Below are positions 22,781 to 30,522 of a DNA stretch of 32,464 bases, piece by piece; within the stretch, counting starts at the first letter, position 1, and each line of letters starts with the position of its first letter. The position numbers and the translations under genes are program-made. Source of the DNA: Beijerinckiaceae bacterium (lineage in GTDB: Bacteria > Pseudomonadota > Alphaproteobacteria > Rhizobiales > Beijerinckiaceae); NCBI GenBank assembly GCA_947370975.1, contig CANBNG010000030.1, positions 1 to 32,464 on the forward strand, written 5' to 3'. The notes beneath the pieces are model-generated. The model was not told the DNA's origin and searched no databases. It saw only the letters and a program-made list of their open reading frames with translations.

Positions 22781-24997
22781 ATGGGTAGCTCGCGACCCAC
22801 GGAATGGCCTGCTCCACCCTTGAGCAGGACAAGTGCGACCCATGATGGTCTCAGCTTCGCCAAGATCGGCCGTGCAATTTACCGCCATAAGTGGATGATT
22901 GCTGGACTTGTTCTCTTCGTGACGTTGATCACCTATTTTGTTGTCGGCAAAGTGCAGCCGCAATATCAGGCTGAAGCCGTGCTCATGATCGAGCCACGAA
23001 AATCACAGATCACGGATTCCCAGTCCTTGGCGCCGAGCACCGTAGATGCAGGCACCATTCGTACAGAAGCCGAGGTGCTGCGCTCGCTGGGTTTGGCCAA
23101 GAGTGTTGCTGACAGTCTGGACCTGCAAAGAAACATCGCCTTCCTGCGCGCTCCGGGCTTGTTTGCAAGCGTGTCGGAGATAATGTCCTCCGCCCTTGAT
23201 AGAGCAGGATTGTCTGGTGCGCCCTCTGAAACGAAGCCAGCATCGCCCAAGCCACCCGACCTGCAGGATGTCACGGTGAGCTTGCGCGACCGTATCACAG
23301 TATCGAACGATGGGCGTTCCTCGATCATCAAGGTGCGTTTCGAGTCGGTGGATGCGGAGCTTGCGGCACGAATTGTGAATACTTACTTGCGTACCTATAT
23401 CGCCGAGCAGCTTGATGCGAAGTCTGCCGCCATTACCAATGCGGCACAGCTGCTTGGGGAGCGCGCCGACGAGTTGCGCGAGAAAGTGGCGGCATCCGAC
23501 CGCGCCGTACAGATCTTTCGTGATGAAAACAGATTGACCGAAGCCCGCGGCGTCACGGTCATCGGCCAGCAGCTGGCCGAGCTCAATTCGCAATTCGTGC
23601 TGGCAACAGCAGAACGTATTCGCAAGGAGACACATCTTCAGCAATTGCAAACTGTGGGCGGGAGCTCAACACCCGACATACTCAGCTCGCCCATGATTCT
23701 TCGTCTCAAGGAGCAGGAAGCAGATCTGCTGCGTCAGGAGGCCGAGATCAAGTCGAGCTTGGGCGCGGCCTTTCCCTCGGTCAGGGCCATCGAGGCAAAG
23801 CGTGCAGAGGCACAGGAGAATATTGTTCGGGAATTTCAAAAAATCGTTCTGGCAGTTTCGCAGGATGTGGACGCCGCGCGCAGTCATGAGATCGCTCTCA
23901 AGAAGGCGCTTAACGATCTGGAGACCCGCGCTCATGAACTTGACAAGGCCCAGGTTCACTTGCGTCAGCTCGAACGCGAGGCCAATGCCGACCATGACCT
24001 TTACCAGCATTTCCTGAAGCGGGCGAAGGAAACCGGAGCCCAGAAATATCTGCAGGAAGCAGATGCGCGCGTCATCTCGGAAGCCCTGATCCCCAAGGTG
24101 CCGACATTTCCGAAGACCTCTCGCATCATGGGCCTTGCAGCGGTTGTGTCCATGCTTTGTGCTTTGGGCATTGCAATCTTGCTGGAGCGGTTTGACCATA
24201 CGTTTGTGAGCGGAGACGAGCTTGAGCGCGAGGCGGATGTTCTCTCGCTCGGGCTTATCCCGGAAGTTCGGGCAGCGCGGGGCGGCGCACGCGCTGTCAT
24301 TGAAAATCCACCGGCGCTTTTTGCCGAGGCGATACGATGGGTCCGAACTTCACTTGAGCTTGGCCCGTCCAGTCGGCCGAAAGTCATCGTCGTCACGTCG
24401 TCGCAGGCCAATGAAGGCAAGACAACAATTTCGATTTCGATAGCGCGCAGTTCGGCGCAATCGGGTCAAAAGACGCTTCTCATCGATTGTGACCTGCGCA
24501 TGGGCTCACTTGGCAGGCTGCTGTCCAAGACAGACAAGCCCGGCATCGAGACTTTGCTCGAGACACAATGCGATGTTCAGAACGCGATCAACAACGACAG
24601 CGCGACGGGCCTCGATTATATCCTGGCAACATCTGGCGAGGTCAACAATCCCCAGGCGCTGCTCGGCTCCGAGCGTATGGCGAGGCTGCTCACGCACCTG
24701 CGCGGCATGTATGATTTCATCGTCATCGATGCGCCTCCTGTGCTTCCGGTGTCGGATGCCCGCGTGCTTGCGCGCATTGCCGATGCAACAATTCTGGTCG
24801 TGCGGTGGAACGTCACGCCGCGATCTTGCGTGCTCAAGGCGCTTCGCGAGCTTCGTACAATTGGCGCCAATGTCGCTGGCTTCGTGCTCAATCGTGCAAA
24901 TCTGCGCAAGGGCGGGATGCATTATGATGGCGTCGAGCGGCTTTATGGGCATGACATGATTTCGCAGACTGTCGAGCCGTTGCGGCCCCGCTCGTGA
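22781..24997 (+). CDS. Wzc/ExoP-like chain-length regulator fused to a BY-kinase
   Basis: The 738-residue inner-membrane protein has a membrane segment at 38-56, a periplasmic Wzz-type domain with a long coiled coil (about 210-420), a PKVPTFPKTSR motif before the second membrane segment (449-468), and a cytoplasmic kinase domain. In the latter are Walker A SSQANEGKTT (K547), Walker A' LLIDCDLR (D569, D571) and Walker B FIVIDAPPV (D650). Such proteins control polymer length and export together with an OPX protein, here the ExoF-like one. The C-terminal tail after about 705 has only two tyrosines (Y715, Y722) rather than the Tyr cluster of Wzc/ExoP. The ATG at 22781 has GGAG six bases before it; a GTG at 22766 is less likely. 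No Wzb-type phosphatase gene is nearby. Confidence 0.87.
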   Translation: MGSSRPTEWPAPPLSRTSATHDGLSFAKIGRAIYRHKWMIAGLVLFVTLITYFVVGKVQPQYQAEAVLMIEPRKSQITDSQSLAPSTVDAGTIRTEAEVLRSLGLAKSVADSLDLQRNIAFLRAPGLFASVSEIMSSALDRAGLSGAPSETKPASPKPPDLQDVTVSLRDRITVSNDGRSSIIKVRFESVDAELAARIVNTYLRTYIAEQLDAKSAAITNAAQLLGERADELREKVAASDRAVQIFRDENRLTEARGVTVIGQQLAELNSQFVLATAERIRKETHLQQLQTVGGSSTPDILSSPMILRLKEQEADLLRQEAEIKSSLGAAFPSVRAIEAKRAEAQENIVREFQKIVLAVSQDVDAARSHEIALKKALNDLETRAHELDKAQVHLRQLEREANADHDLYQHFLKRAKETGAQKYLQEADARVISEALIPKVPTFPKTSRIMGLAAVVSMLCALGIAILLERFDHTFVSGDELEREADVLSLGLIPEVRAARGGARAVIENPPALFAEAIRWVRTSLELGPSSRPKVIVVTSSQANEGKTTISISIARSSAQSGQKTLLIDCDLRMGSLGRLLSKTDKPGIETLLETQCDVQNAINNDSATGLDYILATSGEVNNPQALLGSERMARLLTHLRGMYDFIVIDAPPVLPVSDARVLARIADATILVVRWNVTPRSCVLKALRELRTIGANVAGFVLNRANLRKGGMHYDGVERLYGHDMISQTVEPLRPRS

Positions 24998-25024
24998 GGG
25001 GCGCACCAAAGCGGCCCGTTGCAG

Positions 25025-25052
25025 TTGAAGCGGGTCATCCCGCTACGCTTCA
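25025..25052. repeat. Nested inverted repeats after the kinase gene
   Basis: AGCGGG-TCAT-CCCGCT (25029-25044) forms a six-pair stem, and TGAAGCG / CGCTTCA (25025-25031 and 25046-25052) an alternative seven-pair stem over the same bases. They lie about 30 bases after the Wzc-like stop codon. There is no T-run, so termination is only possible. The rest of the 249-base spacer up to the aquaporin gene shows nothing recognisable. Confidence 0.35.
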
Positions 25053-25246
25053 GGATCTCAACAACAGCAAAGCTTGGGAAAAAGTCGTTAGTATAATTTT
25101 CAGATAAATAATTGCCAAAATGCGCTTTCACGGCATTTTGCGGAAATATGATAGCGCCCGTTTTTTCATCCGCGTAGCAACGAACCTGCGCCGCGGCCTG
25201 CCTGAAATCATCCTGTATCAGGCACGACAATGAAAATGGGGACATC

Positions 25247-25954
25247 ATGCAAAAACGCTTTGCTGCAGAAACTTTCGGAACATTCTGGCTCGTTTTTGGC
25301 GGATGTGGGAGCGCAGTGATCTCTGCTGCCTTTCCCAATGTAGGTATCGGCCTGTTGGGTGTTGCGCTGGCCTTCGGCTTGACGGTGTTGACGATGGCTT
25401 ATGCCGTGGGCCCGATCTCGGGCGGGCATTTCAACCCGGCTGTTTCCGTGGGCTTGGCTGTGGCGGGCCGGTTTTCGGCGCGCGATCTCTTTCCCTATAT
25501 TCTGGCCCAGACCATCGGCGCCATTGCTGCGGCGGGCGCGCTCTATTTGATTGCGTCTGGAAAAAATGAATTTTCTCTCGCCGGTGGTTTTGCCGCCAAC
25601 GGTTATGGCGAACACTCGCCCGGCAAATATTCCCTTGTTGCCTGCCTGACAGCCGAAATCCTGCTTACAGGTTTCTTTCTTATCCTCATTCTCGGCGCGA
25701 CTTCCAAGGCGGTTCCTGCAGGCTTTGCACCCATACCGATCGGGCTGGCCTTGACGCTCATTCATCTCATTTCAATTCCGGTCACCAACACATCCGTAAA
25801 TCCCGCTCGCTCCACGGGGCAGGCATTGTTTGTGGGTGGCTGGGCAATCGAGCAATTGTGGATGTTCTGGCTCGCCCCGATTGTGGGCGCAATCATTGGC
25901 TCTTTTCTATATATCGCCTTCCTCACCAGCGATAAGGCCGCTGCGGAAATCTAG
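25247..25954 (+). CDS. aqpZ: Aquaporin Z
   Basis: The 235-residue inner-membrane channel has six membrane segments and two NPA half-helices, HFNPAVS (N63-A65) and SVNPARS (N185-R188). The selectivity-filter positions F43, H173, T182 and R188 match the water-selective AqpZ type rather than glycerol facilitators. It passes water in response to osmotic change. The ATG at 25247 has GGGGA upstream. It has its own 249-base spacer and faces the chromate transporter genes, from which it is separated by a strong hairpin. It is not clearly tied to the polysaccharide locus. Confidence 0.93.
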   Translation: MQKRFAAETFGTFWLVFGGCGSAVISAAFPNVGIGLLGVALAFGLTVLTMAYAVGPISGGHFNPAVSVGLAVAGRFSARDLFPYILAQTIGAIAAAGALYLIASGKNEFSLAGGFAANGYGEHSPGKYSLVACLTAEILLTGFFLILILGATSKAVPAGFAPIPIGLALTLIHLISIPVTNTSVNPARSTGQALFVGGWAIEQLWMFWLAPIVGAIIGSFLYIAFLTSDKAAAEI

Positions 25955-25968
25955 ACAAGGTGGTGGCG

Positions 25969-26000
25969 CGCGGCGGCTTGCGCAAGCGCATGTCGCCGCG
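25969..26000. terminator. Hairpin between convergent aqpZ and chromate transporter genes
   Basis: CGCGGCG (25969-25975) pairs with CGCCGCG (25994-26000), and between them GCTTGCGCAAGC (25976-25987) is a perfect palindrome that can form its own stem. Lying in the 52 bases between two convergent stop codons, it is likely a two-way terminator, though a clear T-run is lacking on either side. Confidence 0.5.
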
Positions 26001-26006
26001 TCTCAT

Positions 26007-26540
26007 TTACAAGCCGCACAGGAAGGCGAGGTAGCACACAAGCCCGCCGATGAGCAGGAAGATGAAGGGGTGAACCTTCGGCCAAAACGCCATGGCGGCG
26101 GCAACGCAGAGAATGACCGGGATCGAGATCGGATGGTCGAAGAGGCTGCTGGCCAGCGTCAGCACGCCGGCAAGAAGCAATCCGCAGCCAACGGGTGCGA
26201 GGCCGGTTTCAAGCGCGCTGTGCCACCTTTTGCCACGATGACGATTCCAGACCGTGCCCACTGCAAAGACGACGACCGATGAGGGTACGTATAAAGCAAG
26301 CGTCGCGACAAGCGCGCCGAGAAATCCCGCGATCTTCCAGCCAAAAAGCGCGCCCAGAAGCGAGCCCGGTCCCGGTGTGACGCGCGAGATCGCAAACAGA
26401 TCGACGAATTCGCGCGCGGTGACCCAATGTTCGACATCGACGGCCTGATGCTGAAGCGGCGCATAGATGGAGGCTGCGCCGCCAAAGGCTGCGAGCGAGA
26501 GCGGGGCCAGGACGATGACGAGCCTGAGCAGCTCATTCAT
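26007..26540 (-). CDS. Chromate transporter, short CHR subunit (second of pair)
   Basis: The 177-residue membrane protein is one CHR domain: LAAFGGAASIYAPLQ near the start and the FAISRVTPGPGSLLGAL motif (about 50-66), followed by four or more hydrophobic segments. Short CHR proteins act as pairs inserted in opposite directions in the membrane and expel chromate, or in some cases handle sulfate-like anions. The ATG at 26540 has GGAGG about seven bases upstream and overlaps the end of the partner gene by eight bases, so translation is coupled. A TTG at 26546 is less likely. Confidence 0.85.
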   Translation of the reverse strand: MNELLRLVIVLAPLSLAAFGGAASIYAPLQHQAVDVEHWVTAREFVDLFAISRVTPGPGSLLGALFGWKIAGFLGALVATLALYVPSSVVVFAVGTVWNRHRGKRWHSALETGLAPVGCGLLLAGVLTLASSLFDHPISIPVILCVAAAMAFWPKVHPFIFLLIGGLVCYLAFLCGL

Positions 26541-27096
26541 GTTCAAGCCTCCGGCCGCTCATCTTGTAGGCATAGGCCACGCTGAGGGGGCCGATGACGC
26601 AAATGACGGGAACGAGCCCGATGTGGAAAATTCCGACAGCGATGAACGTAGCGGTCATGATCAAAATGGGCGCGAGTCCGCGCGCCACCATGCGCGCAGA
26701 GGTCAGGCCTGTGCGCAAAAGCATCCCGATGGCGGCGGCTGCCGTGCCGATCATCGCTTCCTGAAAGCCTGGAAGGCCCAGCAGCCATTGATAGGTGAAG
26801 GCTGCGACAAGAATGGCGAGGAAGGGGCCTGTCAGCATGGCGAGGAGAGCTACCGTTGCGCCCGAAGCGCCGCGCAGCAGCTGGCCGATATAAATGGCTG
26901 AATTGGTCGCGTTGGGTCCCGGCATGATCTGTGTCAGCGCGACGCCCGACAGATATTCTTCATGGCTCATCCATTTCCGCATCTCGACAATGTCTCGGTA
27001 GATCCAGCCCGAAACACCGCCGCCGAAACTGAACATGCCAATCTCGAAGAAGACGCGATAGATGGAGGTCAAAGGCACGCGCGACTTTTGTGTCAT
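26533..27096 (-). CDS. Chromate transporter, short CHR subunit (first of pair)
   Basis: The 187-residue protein is the other CHR half: FFEIGMFSFGGGVSGWIYRD near the start and LTQIMPGPNATNSAIYIG around 50-67, then hydrophobic segments. The frame is open up to 27453, but that part is antisense to the flavin reductase gene; the ATG at 27096, with AGGTG shortly upstream, begins the conserved domain. It heads a two-gene unit and is divergent from the ChrR-like reductase, with 157 bases between the starts. The residues differ enough from the second subunit to make a genuine heterodimeric pair. Confidence 0.85.
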   Translation of the reverse strand: MTQKSRVPLTSIYRVFFEIGMFSFGGGVSGWIYRDIVEMRKWMSHEEYLSGVALTQIMPGPNATNSAIYIGQLLRGASGATVALLAMLTGPFLAILVAAFTYQWLLGLPGFQEAMIGTAAAAIGMLLRTGLTSARMVARGLAPILIMTATFIAVGIFHIGLVPVICVIGPLSVAYAYKMSGRRLEHE

Positions 27097-27253
27097 GGTC
27101 ACCTGCTGCGGCGATTCGATTGCGCCCGAGGCGCTGGTTTGCTCTGCTATAGCGAAACTCAGGGGCTGGCGAGAGGGGCGATGCGCGCTCAGATGGAACC
27201 ACCGGACGAGGCTGCACTTGATAGGGGGGACCAGAACCCTGAAGGACAGCCGC

Positions 27254-27826
27254 ATGATCTCCCAAATGACAATTGCCGTGCTTGTGGGAAGCCTGCGCAA
27301 GGATTCATTCAACCGGCGTGCCGCGCGCGCGCTGGCAAGCGTTGCGCCCGGCGAACTCCGCCTCGAGGAGATCGAAATAGGCCAGTTGCCCTTGTACAAT
27401 GAAGATCTCGACACCGGCAGCGAGATACCACCGGCATGGCTTGAGTTCCGCAAACAGGTAAAGCGCCATGATGGGGTTCTGTTCGTGACGCCTGAATATA
27501 ATCGCTCCGTCCCTGGGGTTTTGAAGAATGCGATCGATGTCGGCTCGCGGCCTTATGGCCAGAGCGTCTGGAACGGCAAGCCGGCTGCAGTGATGAGCGT
27601 GTCGCCCGGCGCGATCGGTGGCTTTGGCGCCAATCACCATCTGCGCCAATCGCTCGTCTTCCTCAACATGCCCGTGCTTCAGCAACCCGAAGCCTATGTG
27701 GGCAATGCCGCAAAACTGTTCGACGCCAAGGGCGGCTTTGCCAGCGAGCCGACACGCGAGTTTTTTACAAAATTCATGGGCGCTTTCGCCTTGTGGATCG
27801 AGCAAAACCGCTTGCCTCTTCCATAA
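27254..27826 (+). CDS. ChrR-type NAD(P)H-dependent FMN reductase
   Basis: The 190-residue flavodoxin-fold protein has the FMN phosphate loop GSLRKDSFN (12-20), the isoalloxazine-binding TPEYNRSVPGVLKNAID (79-95) and SPGAIGGFGANHHLR (117-131), all typical of the ChrR/YieF group, which reduces quinones and chromate. The ATG at 27254 has AAGGA seven bases before it; an ATG at 27266 is in frame, and the open frame upstream to 27062 covers the divergent gene. Its position facing a chromate transporter pair supports a role in chromate or oxidative-stress defence, though quinone reduction may be the everyday job. Confidence 0.85.
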   Translation: MISQMTIAVLVGSLRKDSFNRRAARALASVAPGELRLEEIEIGQLPLYNEDLDTGSEIPPAWLEFRKQVKRHDGVLFVTPEYNRSVPGVLKNAIDVGSRPYGQSVWNGKPAAVMSVSPGAIGGFGANHHLRQSLVFLNMPVLQQPEAYVGNAAKLFDAKGGFASEPTREFFTKFMGAFALWIEQNRLPLP

Positions 27827-27937
27827 AAGAGCTGCGCAATTCATATTTATAATATGGTGCCCGGCGCTCTATACTCAGGGCCTATTTCAAAAGAATCTCT
27901 TTGTGATTTGGCTTATCCGTGATCTCGCAATCCAAGA

Positions 27938-27967
27938 TTGACCATGCGGAAGATTGGCCGCTAAGTA
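27938..27967 (+). promoter_or_regulatory. Possible promoter before the TadE/TadG-like pair
   Basis: TTGACC at 27938-27943, 18 bases, then TAAGTA at 27962-27967. It lies in the AT-rich 244-base spacer before the TadE-like gene and would leave a leader of about 100 bases. Found by eye; weak support. Confidence 0.3.
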
Positions 27968-28070
27968 ATCTCTAAATCGCTGTAATCATTAAAAACTGTC
28001 ATCGTTCTGTAAATCCATCTTAATTCCCCTGTCCAATGATGGTGGCTTCTGTAGACGGAAGCTCTCAGCC

Positions 28071-28538
28071 ATGTCGCGTGCCTCCAGCGCCCTCCCCGAT
28101 CGTATCGTGCAACGCATGGACTGCAGCTCTGGCGCGGCGGCGGTGGAATTTGCTTTGTTGATGCCAATGCTCCTTCTCATGCTGATCGGCATTTTCGTCT
28201 TCGGAATTGCGATTTCGAATTACATCGTGGTGACAGGGTCGGCGCAGGCTGCAGGACTTCAGCTCTCGATCAGTCGGGGCACAACTGCACCCTGGACGGA
28301 TACGCTGAACCAGGTTTACGCCTCCGCGGCGGCGCTCACGCGAACAAATCTCACGGTGACCTTGTCCGTCAATGGCGTCGCCTGCGCAAGCGATGCCGCC
28401 TGCAAGATCTTGCTGAGCAGCAACGCGGGACAAGCGGCAAGCGCAACCGTCACCTATTCATGCAGCCTTCTCGTGCTCGGGCGTGATTATGCTCCCTCAT
28501 GTCGCTTGCACTCGACAGCGACAGGACGAATCCAATGA
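28071..28538 (+). CDS. TadE-like pilus assembly / pseudopilin-type protein
   Basis: The 155-residue protein has a short polar N-terminus, then GAAAVEFALLMPMLLLMLIG (21-40), the conserved TadE opening with the key Glu (E26) followed by a membrane helix, and a periplasmic part of about 105 residues with several Cys. TadE-type proteins are minor pilins of tight-adherence (Flp) systems, processed by a prepilin peptidase. No other tad genes are in the window. Its stop overlaps the start of the following gene as ATGA, so the two are translationally coupled. Confidence 0.8.
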   Translation: MSRASSALPDRIVQRMDCSSGAAAVEFALLMPMLLLMLIGIFVFGIAISNYIVVTGSAQAAGLQLSISRGTTAPWTDTLNQVYASAAALTRTNLTVTLSVNGVACASDAACKILLSSNAGQAASATVTYSCSLLVLGRDYAPSCRLHSTATGRIQ

Positions 28539-29866
28539 AAAGGCTCTGGCTCAGAATCAAGCTGCGCAATTTTGCCGATACGCGCGGGAGTGTCGCCACC
28601 GTCTTTGGATTTGCAATGCTGGCCTTCATCGGCATTTGCGCGATAACAGCTGATGCGGCAATTTTGTATCAGGCGAAAAGTGCTCTTCAGACCTCGGCAA
28701 ATCTCGCTGTGCTTGCCGGTGCGCAAGATATCAATTGCTGCACAAATTCGCCTGGCACAGCGGTCAGAACCGCGACGGATTACACCGCCACTGCCGGTAA
28801 GAAAAACGTCGATTCACGCATGAGCGTCGCTCTTGCAAGCGGCTATCCGGCCATGAAATGCCTCACGAGCGTGGGCATCGCGTGCACGGGTCCGGACGCC
28901 GCAAATGCGATTGTGGTCAAGCAGACGGCAAGCGTCCCTCTCATGTTTGGAAAGGCCTTGGGCCGGAGCGCGGCTACGCTGGCGGCAACCGCCACTGCAA
29001 TCGCAAGCGGCGGGAAGGGCACATCCTATGACATCATGCTCCTGCTCGACACGACGGCATCGATGAACACAGCCGATTCCAGTTGCTCGGTATCAGGTGC
29101 AACCAGCCTCGTCTGCGCGATCAAGGGCGCGCAGGCACTGCTGACCCAGCTCACTCCGTCGCTTGTGCAGGTCGGATTGATGACGTTCCCGGGCGTGACC
29201 AATGCGACCCAGGCAAGTTATGATTATGATTGCAGCACGACCAAACCGACCATTGCAAAATATTCGGCTTCGCCGCTCTATCAGATCGTCGGTCTTGCCA
29301 GCGACTTCAAGACATCCGATTCAGCGAACACCCTGAACGCAGCATCTAATCTTGTGCGCGCCTTGCAGGCCGGGGGCAGTGGATGCGCGCAAGGCATCAG
29401 CGCAGTTGGTGGTGTGGGCACCTATTATGCCGATGCCATAACGGCCGCGCAGAATGCGCTGACCACAAGCGGGCGCGCAGGCGTGCAGAAAGTCATCATC
29501 CTGCTCAGTGACGGCGATGCCTCGGCCAGCAGCTCCAACTTGCCCACGGGCAAGGCCACCAACCAGTGCCATGCGGGCATTACGGCTGCGACGGCCGCAA
29601 CGGGAGCGGGTATCCTGGTCTATTCGGCCGCCTATGGCGCCTCGACCGCGGCGGTTACCAGCTGCAGCACCGATTCTCCGCAGATTTCAGCCTGCGCGGC
29701 CATGCAGCAAATGGCCTCGAGGCCATCTTTGTTTTTTGCCGCCAACCGCGCCGGGGCGGCGGCGTGCATATCGCCGGCAAATGGCGCAACGGATCTCGTT
29801 GCAGCCTTTATTGGCATCGGGCAAAAGCTCTCGCCGCCGCGCCTCGTTTCCAACGACACGCTGTAG
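28535..29866 (+). CDS. TadG-like protein with von Willebrand factor A domain
   Basis: The 443-residue product has an N-terminal membrane anchor in a Tad-type context (RGSVATVFGFAMLAFIGICA at 17-36), a TadG-like linker (ADAAILYQAKSALQTSANLA), and a VWA domain from about 166 to 435 whose metal site reads DTTAS at 172-176 (a D-x-T-x-S variant of the usual D-x-S-x-S). VWA domains bind proteins through a metal ion; TadG is thought to anchor or adhere in tight-adherence systems. The ATG at 28535 overlaps the preceding stop. Several Cys pairs suggest disulfides in the periplasm. The C-terminus ends soon after the VWA domain. Confidence 0.8.
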   Translation: MKRLWLRIKLRNFADTRGSVATVFGFAMLAFIGICAITADAAILYQAKSALQTSANLAVLAGAQDINCCTNSPGTAVRTATDYTATAGKKNVDSRMSVALASGYPAMKCLTSVGIACTGPDAANAIVVKQTASVPLMFGKALGRSAATLAATATAIASGGKGTSYDIMLLLDTTASMNTADSSCSVSGATSLVCAIKGAQALLTQLTPSLVQVGLMTFPGVTNATQASYDYDCSTTKPTIAKYSASPLYQIVGLASDFKTSDSANTLNAASNLVRALQAGGSGCAQGISAVGGVGTYYADAITAAQNALTTSGRAGVQKVIILLSDGDASASSSNLPTGKATNQCHAGITAATAATGAGILVYSAAYGASTAAVTSCSTDSPQISACAAMQQMASRPSLFFAANRAGAAACISPANGATDLVAAFIGIGQKLSPPRLVSNDTL

Positions 29867-29876
29867 AAAGTCATAA

Positions 29877-29896
29877 AGAGGCGATGTGTTGCCTCT
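29877..29896 (+). terminator. Possible terminator after the TadG-like gene
   Basis: AGAGGC and GCCTCT form a six-pair stem around an eight-base loop ten bases after the stop codon. No T-run follows directly. The remaining bases up to the next gene (29897-30069) show no other recognisable element. Confidence 0.35.
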
Positions 29897-30069
29897 CGTG
29901 CTGACGTTAATGCCAAGATTAAGTCGGTGATTTTCTTTGTCGTGACTTATAATCGTGGACGTGCTGCGAAAAACAACTTAGCTTCCGCTAGAACTTCACG
30001 CAGATGCTTGGCTCTGTTGATGAAGACACAAGCTATCGCGCTCCCGCCTGAAGGCATTGGAGAATCAAA

Positions 30070-30522
30070 TTGATAGCCAAGCTGAAGGTGTTGATCGTCG
30101 AAGACGACTTTCTCATCGCGGATATGACGGAAGAGATCCTTGTTGGGCATGGATATGATGTTTGCGGAATCGCGGGCGCAGTTGAGGATGCGGTCGCGCT
30201 TGGGCGTCTTCACAAACCCGAACTTGCGTTGATTGATTTCAGGCTTGCGGCGGGCGGTCTTGGCACCGAGGTCGCACGACAGCTGAAGCTTATTTGCGCG
30301 CCGGGCATCCTCTACGCGACGGGCAACAATGCTCAGGTCGCGATTCACAATACCGACGGTCACGAGTGCATCGGCAAACCCTACCGTGCTGCGGATCTTT
30401 TGCGCAGCCTCGAAATAGTGTTCGATCTTGTCTCTACGGGGATCGCGATGCCGCCGTTTCCCTATGGCTTTCAACTGCTCGAAATCGCTGTTGTCGCCGA
30501 GCCCGAGGTCTTCGATGGATAA
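30070..30522 (+). CDS. Single-domain response regulator, TTG start
   Basis: The 150-residue protein is a receiver domain with the acidic pair E11-D12-D13, phospho-acceptor D56 in LALIDFRLA, T84 and K103 in CIGKPY, all in place, followed by about 35 residues of unknown structure and no output domain. The TTG at 30070 is supported by GGAG seven bases upstream, and no ATG suits. Its last eight bases overlap the histidine kinase gene, so the two are a coupled pair. Such stand-alone receivers act as phosphate shuttles or bind partner proteins. Confidence 0.85.
   Translation: MIAKLKVLIVEDDFLIADMTEEILVGHGYDVCGIAGAVEDAVALGRLHKPELALIDFRLAAGGLGTEVARQLKLICAPGILYATGNNAQVAIHNTDGHECIGKPYRAADLLRSLEIVFDLVSTGIAMPPFPYGFQLLEIAVVAEPEVFDG

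Noticed and set aside
25029..25044. Hairpin after the Wzc-like gene as a firm terminator
   Set aside because: The stem is short and no T-run follows; listed only as an inverted repeat.
28499..28534. Earlier start for the TadG-like protein at 28499
   Set aside because: It lies inside the TadE-like gene; the ATG at 28535, overlapping the preceding stop as ATGA, fits coupled translation.
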